This document shows positions 23,874 to 29,182 of a stretch of 29,182 nucleotides of DNA, piece after piece. Origin of the DNA: RUG11462 sp045649405 (GTDB lineage Bacteria; Bacillota; Clostridia; Oscillospirales; Acutalibacteraceae). How positions within the stretch are numbered: position 1 is the first letter of the stretch; the number at the start of each line of letters is the position of its first letter. The notes under the pieces are model-generated. The model had not been told where the DNA came from and ran no database searches. It saw only the letters and a program-made list of their open reading frames with translations. Made by a program: the position numbers and the translations under genes. The stretch is taken from positions 1 through 29,182 of the forward strand of contig JAZRPW010000052.1 in NCBI GenBank assembly GCA_045649405.1, in the 5' to 3' direction.

Positions 23874-23937
23874 AGTTTCTAAATAACTAAATTTAAATTT
23901 TTAACCTACACAGTCGCTACTGTGTAGGTTTTTATTT
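23819..23937 (+). promoter_or_regulatory. Ribosome-mediated transcription attenuator (1:2, 2:3 and 3:4 pairings)
   Basis: Segment 1 (CTACTACTTTT, 23819-23829, the Tyr-Tyr-Phe codons) pairs with segment 2 (AAAAGTGGTAG, 23835-23845) over 11 bp with one U-G pair and a 5-nt loop. Segment 2 can instead pair with segment 3: GTAGCGA (23842-23848) with TCGCTAC (23914-23920), continuing through TGTGT (23851-23855) with ACACA (23908-23912). Segment 3 is also the terminator's 5' arm and loop. A ribosome stalled on the aromatic codons would hide segment 1, free segment 2 and prevent termination. Confidence 0.87.
23903..23937 (+). terminator. Attenuator terminator before aroF
   Basis: AACCTACACAGT (23903-23914), loop CGCT, ACTGTGTAGGTT (23919-23930): a 12-bp perfect stem followed by TTTATTTT. 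It ends about 16 nt before the aroF start, leaving just room for the AAGGAG ribosome site. Confidence 0.93.
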
Positions 23938-23952
23938 TAAGGAGATTTTATT

Positions 23953-24954
23953 ATGATAGCGGTATTAAAACACGGCACAACCGAAGAACAAATGAACCAC
24001 CTTATTGTTTGGTTAAAAAACCAAAACATCGATGTTCACATTTCAAAGGGTGATGAATATACAGTTTTAGGTTTAATTGGCGATACTGCAAAGGTAGATG
24101 TTGACTTAGTTCAAAGTTTGGAAATTGTTGAGTCAGTAAAAAGAGTTTCAGAACCATTTAAACAATGCAACAGAAAATTCCACCCTGAAAATTCTGTTAT
24201 TGATATAAACGGTGTTAAAATCGGCGATGGAAACTTTGCGTTAATTGCAGGTCCTTGCTCGGTTGAATCAAAAGAGCAAATCGTTGATATTGCAAAGCAA
24301 GTTAAAGAATCAGGCGCTTTGTTGCTTCGTGGTGGTGCGTTTAAACCAAGAACATCACCTTATGACTTCCAAGGTCTTCGTGGAGAAGGTATTGAACTTT
24401 TGAAAGAAGCAAGAAAAGAAACTGGCTTGCCAATTGTTACTGAAATTATGAATGTAAATCATATTGACTTATTTGAAGATGTTGACTTCATTCAAGTAGG
24501 TGCTAGAAATATGCAAAACTTTGACCTTTTAAAAGAACTTGGCAAAACTAAAAAGCCAATTCTTTTAAAACGAGGCCTTGCAAATACTATTAAAGAATTT
24601 TTGATGAGTGCAGAGTACATTATGTCTGAAGGTAATGAAAACATTGTGCTTTGTGAACGTGGTATTAGAACTTACGAAACTGCAACTAGAAATACGCTTG
24701 ATTTATCTGCAGTTCCAATGTTAAAATCACTTTCTCATTTACCGGTTGTTGTTGACCCTTCACACGCAACTGGCATTAACTGGATGGTTGAGCCAATGGC
24801 TTTAGCAGCAGCTGCTTGTGGTGCTGATGGTATTATGATTGAAGTTCATAATGACCCTGTTCATGCGTTGTGTGACGGTGCTCAATCATTGACACCTGCA
24901 CAGTTCGATTCAGTTGCTAAAAAAGTATTTAAAATTAGAGAGGCAATTAAATAA
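23953..24954 (+). CDS. aroF: 3-Deoxy-7-phosphoheptulonate (DAHP) synthase, class I beta with N-terminal FL domain
   Basis: First step of the shikimate pathway: PEP plus erythrose-4-phosphate to DAHP. It has 333 residues. Residues 1 to about 70 form the ferredoxin-like regulatory domain known from the Thermotoga enzyme, which binds Tyr/Phe for feedback inhibition. The TIM barrel follows: ALIAGPCSVESKEQ with the metal Cys, LRGGAFKPRTSPYDFQG, IQVGARNMQNF, ILLKRG, LCERGIRTYE and VVDPSHATG with metal/catalytic residues. The AAGGAG site lies just after the attenuator terminator. The stop shares one base with the tyrA start (TAATG). Gene symbol follows clostridial usage; it is also called aroA(f) or aroG. 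Confidence 0.95.
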   Translation: MIAVLKHGTTEEQMNHLIVWLKNQNIDVHISKGDEYTVLGLIGDTAKVDVDLVQSLEIVESVKRVSEPFKQCNRKFHPENSVIDINGVKIGDGNFALIAGPCSVESKEQIVDIAKQVKESGALLLRGGAFKPRTSPYDFQGLRGEGIELLKEARKETGLPIVTEIMNVNHIDLFEDVDFIQVGARNMQNFDLLKELGKTKKPILLKRGLANTIKEFLMSAEYIMSEGNENIVLCERGIRTYETATRNTLDLSAVPMLKSLSHLPVVVDPSHATGINWMVEPMALAAAACGADGIMIEVHNDPVHALCDGAQSLTPAQFDSVAKKVFKIREAIK

Positions 24955-25796
24955 TGATTGTTGGTATTGTTGGATTAGGTCTTATTGGCGGTTCAATGGC
25001 AAAGGCATACAAAAGAGCGGGACACACAGTTTTAGCCTATGATTTAGATAAAACTATGCTTGATTTTGCTAAACTTGATGGCAATGTTGATGATGTTTTA
25101 AATGATGATTCAATAGGCAGTTGTGAATTGATTATTATTGCTCTTTATCCTGACGCTTCCATTGAATATTTAAAACAAAAAGCAAGTTTAATCAATAAAA
25201 ACGCTTCTGTAATTGACTGTTGTGGTACAAAGACTAAAATTTGTGAATGTGGATTTGAATTAAGCAAGAAATACGGATTCACATTTTTTGGTGGACACCC
25301 AATGGCAGGCACACATAACTCAGGTTACAAGTTTAGCAGTGCTGATTTATTTGTTGATGCTCCAATGGTAATAGTGCCAGAGCGTTATGATGACATTATA
25401 ATGTTCGACAAAGCAAAACAATTGTTAAGTCCTTGCAGATTCGGTTCGTTTGCTGTGACCACTGCACAAGAGCATGACAAAACAATTGCTTTTACTTCAC
25501 AAATGCCACATATTATTTCAAATGGTTTTATTAAAAGTCCAAACGCAAAGATTCATAAAGGATTTTCAGCAGGAAGTTATAAAGATTTAACTCGTGTTGC
25601 TTGGCTCAATCCTAAAATGTGGACTGAATTATTTTTCGAAAACAAAGAGCACTTAATTAATGAACTTGATATTTTGATTGACAATCTTAATGCTTATAGA
25701 TTATCATTATTACAAGATGATAAACAAAAGATGATTAATCTTCTTGATGAAGGAAGAAAAATCAAAGAAGAGGTAGACGGAAATGACCGAAATTAA
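24954..25796 (+). CDS. tyrA: Prephenate dehydrogenase
   Basis: Oxidatively decarboxylates prephenate to 4-hydroxyphenylpyruvate, the tyrosine branch. It has 280 residues: a monofunctional form without chorismate mutase or an ACT domain. The N-terminal NAD fold is VGIVGLGLIGGSMAKAYKR (GLGLIGGS at 7-14). FFGGHPMAGTHNSGYKFSSADLF carries the substrate-binding His, and TSQMPHIISNGF belongs to the helical dimer domain. It shares one base with aroF and overlaps aroB by 14 nt. Its presence explains the Tyr codons in the leader peptide. Confidence 0.94.
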   Translation: MIVGIVGLGLIGGSMAKAYKRAGHTVLAYDLDKTMLDFAKLDGNVDDVLNDDSIGSCELIIIALYPDASIEYLKQKASLINKNASVIDCCGTKTKICECGFELSKKYGFTFFGGHPMAGTHNSGYKFSSADLFVDAPMVIVPERYDDIIMFDKAKQLLSPCRFGSFAVTTAQEHDKTIAFTSQMPHIISNGFIKSPNAKIHKGFSAGSYKDLTRVAWLNPKMWTELFFENKEHLINELDILIDNLNAYRLSLLQDDKQKMINLLDEGRKIKEEVDGNDRN

Positions 25797-26835
25797 TATT
25801 AACGCTTCTAGCAGTTACAAAGTAATAATTTCAGATAATTTACTCGAGAGAACAGGGGAATATGTAAAAGAAATCGCAAACCCTAACAAAACTGTGATTA
25901 TTACTGACGATATTGTTGATGCATTGTATTCAAAAACTATTGAAGAATCGTTAGAGAACCAAGGTTTTCAAGTTTTTAAATACGTAATTGAAAACGGCGA
26001 AAAATCAAAAAACGGTGAAAACTTTTTGAGTATTTCATCATTCCTTGCTAACAATCACATAACAAAATCTGATTTAATCATTGCACTTGGTGGTGGCGTT
26101 GTTGGTGATTTAGCTGGTTTTGTTTCGGCTTGTTTCTTGCGTGGAATCAAATTCATTCAAATTCCAACAACTCTTTTAGCTGCTGTTGATTCTTCGGTTG
26201 GTGGCAAAACCGCTATTGATATTGATGCAGGTAAAAACTTAGTTGGTGCATTTTATCAACCAAAATTGGTTTTATGTGACTACTCAACGCTTTCTACATT
26301 AAAATCTGAAGTGTTTACCGATGGTTGCGCCGAAGTGATTAAATATGCTGTTATTGGCAACAAACCATTGTTTGAGCATCTTTTAGAAAATGGTAAAGAT
26401 TTTGATTTAGAATATGTAATCTCTGAATGTATAAAGATGAAAAGAGATATTGTTGAAAAAGACGAGTTTGACAATGGCGAACGACAAAAACTTAATCTTG
26501 GTCACACAATCGGTCACTCAGTTGAATTATGTAGCAATTTTGAAATCTCCCACGGTAGCGCAGTTGCTATTGGTCTTAGCATAATTTCAAAATCTGCTTA
26601 TAAAAATGAGTTTTGTAAACTTGAATGCACAGAAAACATAGTAAAAATTCTGGAAAAATTCGGTCTGCCAACAAACACAATTTTTTCAGTTGAAGAATTA
26701 GTTAAACCAATGTTAACTGATAAGAAGAGAACAGGAAACACATTGAATCTTGTTATTCCTTATGAAGTTGGCGATTCAAGACTTTTAAAAATTGATATTG
26801 AAGAAATCAAGAAATATGTTGAGGCAGGAATATGA
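25783..26835 (+). CDS. aroB: 3-Dehydroquinate synthase
   Basis: NAD- and metal-dependent cyclisation of DAHP to 3-dehydroquinate, the second shikimate step. It has 350 residues, the normal length. IALGGGVVGDLAGFVSACFLRGIKFIQIPTTLLAAVDSSVGGKTAID (about 104-150) is the nucleotide- and substrate-binding core, and KLNLGHTIGHSVE carries metal-binding His residues. The ATG lies within the end of tyrA (14-nt overlap) after an AGAGG-type site, and the gene overlaps aroA by 4 nt, so it is translationally coupled to both neighbours. Confidence 0.97.
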   Translation: MTEININASSSYKVIISDNLLERTGEYVKEIANPNKTVIITDDIVDALYSKTIEESLENQGFQVFKYVIENGEKSKNGENFLSISSFLANNHITKSDLIIALGGGVVGDLAGFVSACFLRGIKFIQIPTTLLAAVDSSVGGKTAIDIDAGKNLVGAFYQPKLVLCDYSTLSTLKSEVFTDGCAEVIKYAVIGNKPLFEHLLENGKDFDLEYVISECIKMKRDIVEKDEFDNGERQKLNLGHTIGHSVELCSNFEISHGSAVAIGLSIISKSAYKNEFCKLECTENIVKILEKFGLPTNTIFSVEELVKPMLTDKKRTGNTLNLVIPYEVGDSRLLKIDIEEIKKYVEAGI

Positions 26836-28085
26836 ATGTAATTATAAATAAATCAAACTTATGTGGTACTATTTCTGCTATTTCTTCAAAATCTCACGCA
26901 CACAGAGCGTTAATTTGCGCTGCTTTATCTAACGAAGTATCCAAAATAAAATGTGATACCACTTCTAAAGATATTGAAGCAACTGTTAATTGTTTAAATG
27001 GGCTTGGCGCAAATATTACATATCAAGATAAAACCTTCTTGGTTGAGCCAATTGACCTTACAAAAGCACAAACGCAAATTGATGTTGGTGAAAGTGGTTC
27101 AACATTAAGATTTTTGATTCCAATAATCTGTGCATTAGGATTAAATGTCAAAATCAAAATGCATGGCAGATTACCACAAAGACCACTTTTTCCACTCGAT
27201 AGAGAGTTAGAAAAGAACGGTTGTAAACTTGTTAGAAACGATGATGTTTTATCAATTTCAGGCAAATTAAACGCAAATTTAATTGAAATCGAAGGAAACG
27301 TTTCATCTCAATTCATTTCTGGTTTGCTATTTGCTTTGCCGCTACTAAACAAAGAGTGTAAAGTTGTTATCAAAGAAAAATTCGAATCATATTCATATGT
27401 GTTATTAACACTTGATGTATTAAAACAATTTGGCATTGAATATAAATTTGAAAACAATACTTTTGAACTTTTATCTTCACGATACAACGCTAAAGATTTA
27501 ATCGTAGAAGGGGATTGGTCAAATTCAGCTTTTTGGCTTTGTTTAGGTGCAATGTTAGATAACGGCATAACAGTTAAAAATCTCGCATTTAACTCTGTAC
27601 AAGGCGATAAAAAAATAATCGAAATCTTATCGCGGTTTGGCGCAAAAATCGAAATAAACGACAATTTTGCGAAGATTTCAAAGGGTAATCTGAATGGCTT
27701 TGAAATTGATGCATCTGATATACCTGATTTAGTGCCAATTCTGTGTGTTTTAGCTTGCAATGCCAAAGGCAAAACAACAATTAAAAACGCAAAAAGATTA
27801 AGAATTAAAGAAAGTGACAGAATTAAAACTGTTGTTGAAATGATTTCGAATCTCGGCGGTAAAATTGAAGAAACAGATGACGGTATGATTGTTCACAACT
27901 CAAAACTTAAAGGTGGAGTTGTTAATTCTCACAACGACCATAGAATCGCAATGAGTGCTGCAATAGCATCAGTTTTATGCGAAAATGAAGTTAAGATTCT
28001 AAATGCAGAATCAGTTGAAAAATCATACCCAACGTTTTATAATGATTTTAAAAGTTTAAACGGAAATGTAAAGGAGGAGTTTTAG
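26832..28085 (+). CDS. aroA: 3-Phosphoshikimate 1-carboxyvinyltransferase (EPSP synthase)
   Basis: Joins shikimate-3-phosphate and PEP to EPSP. It has 417 residues, slightly short but complete. KSHAHRALICAAL near the N-terminus carries the Lys/Arg substrate ligands. DVGESGSTLRFLIPI (about 84-98) is the PEP-site loop, GRLPQRPLFPLDRE follows, and KRLRIKESDRI plus NDHRIAMSAAIA close the second domain. The PEP loop reads GESGSTLR instead of the E. coli type GNAGTAMR, so sensitivity to glyphosate cannot be predicted by simple analogy. It overlaps aroB by 4 nt (ATGA) and shares one base with aroC. Confidence 0.96.
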   Translation: MNVIINKSNLCGTISAISSKSHAHRALICAALSNEVSKIKCDTTSKDIEATVNCLNGLGANITYQDKTFLVEPIDLTKAQTQIDVGESGSTLRFLIPIICALGLNVKIKMHGRLPQRPLFPLDRELEKNGCKLVRNDDVLSISGKLNANLIEIEGNVSSQFISGLLFALPLLNKECKVVIKEKFESYSYVLLTLDVLKQFGIEYKFENNTFELLSSRYNAKDLIVEGDWSNSAFWLCLGAMLDNGITVKNLAFNSVQGDKKIIEILSRFGAKIEINDNFAKISKGNLNGFEIDASDIPDLVPILCVLACNAKGKTTIKNAKRLRIKESDRIKTVVEMISNLGGKIEETDDGMIVHNSKLKGGVVNSHNDHRIAMSAAIASVLCENEVKILNAESVEKSYPTFYNDFKSLNGNVKEEF

Positions 28086-29164
28086 TGAGTAGTGTTTTAG
28101 GCAAAAACATAAAAGTTTCGGTTTTTGGTCAATCACATTCAAAAGCAATTGGCGTTACTATTGATGGCTTGCCTTCAGGCGAGAAAATAGATTTAGAACA
28201 ATTGCAAGAATTTATGAATAGAAGAGCACCGGGCAACGCTGAATTTGCAACTGCAAGAAAAGAACCAGATACTCCTGAGTTTATATCAGGTATAGTTGAT
28301 AATGTTACTTGCGGTGCTCCAATAACAGCTGTTATTTATAATCAAAACGCACATTCAAATGATTATAAAAACATCATTGATATTCCAAGACCAGGGCATG
28401 CAGATTTTACTGCTCAAGTAAAATATAGCGGTGCACAAGACGTTCGTGGTGGTGGCCATTTTTCAGGCAGACTCACTGCACCACTTTGTATTGCCGGTGG
28501 AATAGCAAAACAAATTTTAGCTAGAAAAGGCATTGGAATTTATGCGCACATTTCATCAATTGCTGATGTTTGTGATGATACATTTGATAAAACTAATCCT
28601 TGTGCTAGTCAGTTAAAAGAAACTTGTTCAAAAAACTTTGCTGTTTTAAATGAAAACCAAGGCGAAAAGATGAAAGAAGCAATCAAAACCGCAAAAGAAA
28701 ATGGCGATTCAGTTGGTGGAACAATTGAATGTGTGGTTTTAGGTCTTGAAGCAGGTGTCGGTGGACCGATGTTTGATGGGCTTGAAAGTGTAATTTCATC
28801 TGCTGTTTTTGGCGTTCCTGCAGTAAAAGGAATTGAATTTGGTAACGGTTTTGACTGCACCAAAATTTTGGGCAGCGAAAATAACGATGAGTTTTATTAT
28901 GATAATCAGGAAATCAAAACAAAAACAAATAATCACGGTGGAATTTTAGGTGGAATTTCATCTGGAATGCCACTTTATTTCAAAGTTGCAATTAAGCCAA
29001 CACCTTCAATTGCTAAACAACAAAACTCAATTAGTTTTAGCAAAAAAGAAAACACAAAATTAGAAATCAAAGGTCGACACGACCCTTGTATAGTACCAAG
29101 AGCAGTACCTGTAATTGAAGCTGTAACTGCACTTGCAATTTATGACGCTTTATTAGAAAATTAG
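28085..29164 (+). CDS. aroC: Chorismate synthase
   Basis: FMN-dependent 1,4-elimination of phosphate from EPSP, giving chorismate. It has 359 residues, the usual length. GQSHSKAIGVTIDGLPSGE near the N-terminus, the RRAPG loop, RPGHADFTAQVKYSGAQDVRGGGHFSGR and the C-terminal GRHDPCIVPRAVPVIEAVTALAI are family signatures. The start is a GTG that shares its G with the aroA stop (TAGTG) and has a strong AGGAGG ribosome site, so the GTG is believed. It is followed at 13 nt by another start codon, so the operon continues beyond the window. Confidence 0.96.
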   Translation: MSSVLGKNIKVSVFGQSHSKAIGVTIDGLPSGEKIDLEQLQEFMNRRAPGNAEFATARKEPDTPEFISGIVDNVTCGAPITAVIYNQNAHSNDYKNIIDIPRPGHADFTAQVKYSGAQDVRGGGHFSGRLTAPLCIAGGIAKQILARKGIGIYAHISSIADVCDDTFDKTNPCASQLKETCSKNFAVLNENQGEKMKEAIKTAKENGDSVGGTIECVVLGLEAGVGGPMFDGLESVISSAVFGVPAVKGIEFGNGFDCTKILGSENNDEFYYDNQEIKTKTNNHGGILGGISSGMPLYFKVAIKPTPSIAKQQNSISFSKKENTKLEIKGRHDPCIVPRAVPVIEAVTALAIYDALLEN

Positions 29165-29176
29165 GAGCGAAAGACA

Positions 29177-29182
29177 ATGAAT
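29177..29182 (+). CDS. First two codons of a further operon gene, cut by window edge
   Basis: TAGGAGCG followed by ATG AAT: the aroC stop is part of an AGGAG ribosome site and an ATG begins at 29177, the same coupling style as the rest of the operon. Only Met-Asn is visible, so the product cannot be named. Missing pathway members such as shikimate kinase, shikimate dehydrogenase or prephenate dehydratase would be natural candidates. Confidence 0.55.

Noticed and set aside
23747..23950. T-box riboswitch or Trp leader before aroF
   Set aside because: No T-box-type conserved sequence or specifier-loop layout was seen, and the leader ORF contains no Trp codon. The Tyr/Phe-rich ORF plus alternative hairpins explains the region better.

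Overview
The window is A+T-rich chromosomal DNA from a low-G+C Gram-positive anaerobe, most likely class Clostridia (Oscillospirales/Ruminococcaceae type, probably a gut bacterium). Supporting signs are a meso-diaminopimelate dehydrogenase, a single-chain clostridial PurL, a PurF that starts MGGFFG, a PurO-type IMP cyclohydrolase paired with a stand-alone AICAR transformylase, a secreted FN3/transglutaminase-like protein with a poly-Thr linker, strong AGGAGG ribosome sites, sigma-A type promoters and U-tailed intrinsic terminators. The taxonomic placement is inference. No tRNA, rRNA, CRISPR or insertion sequence was seen.

Layout. 1-6.5 kb is a set of small units: a Y-family DNA polymerase cut by the left edge, with a LexA-type box over its start site; a CPBP membrane protease; ddh; a predicted lipoprotein preceded by a structured RNA of about 180 nt with its own promoter and terminator; and a Dabb-protein/GH36 alpha-galactosidase operon. 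6.6-17.4 kb is one purine operon, ZTP riboswitch-purE-purF-purM-purN-purO-like-AICARFT-purD-purL, which lacks purK, purC and purB. 17.4-18.8 kb holds the secreted transglutaminase-like protein. 18.9-23.6 kb is a leftward operon of a CapA-like protein, a membrane protein and two FAD proteins. 23.7 kb to the right edge is an aromatic amino-acid operon, leader peptide-aroF-tyrA-aroB-aroA-aroC, followed by the first two codons of another gene.

The two biosynthetic operons show contrasting leader-RNA control. The purine operon has a ZTP riboswitch whose conserved 3' CUGGGCA overlaps the 5' arm of an intrinsic terminator, the layout of an ON switch. The aromatic operon has what looks like a ribosome-mediated attenuator. 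It consists of a 33-residue leader peptide with five Tyr and five Phe within 14 codons, a 1:2 hairpin containing the Tyr-Tyr-Phe codons, a competing antiterminator, and a 12-bp terminator directly before aroF. No T-box or Trp codons are present. This attenuator is the most interesting object in the window. The second is the structured RNA at 3772-3950, which could be a 6S-like small RNA or a cis-acting leader.
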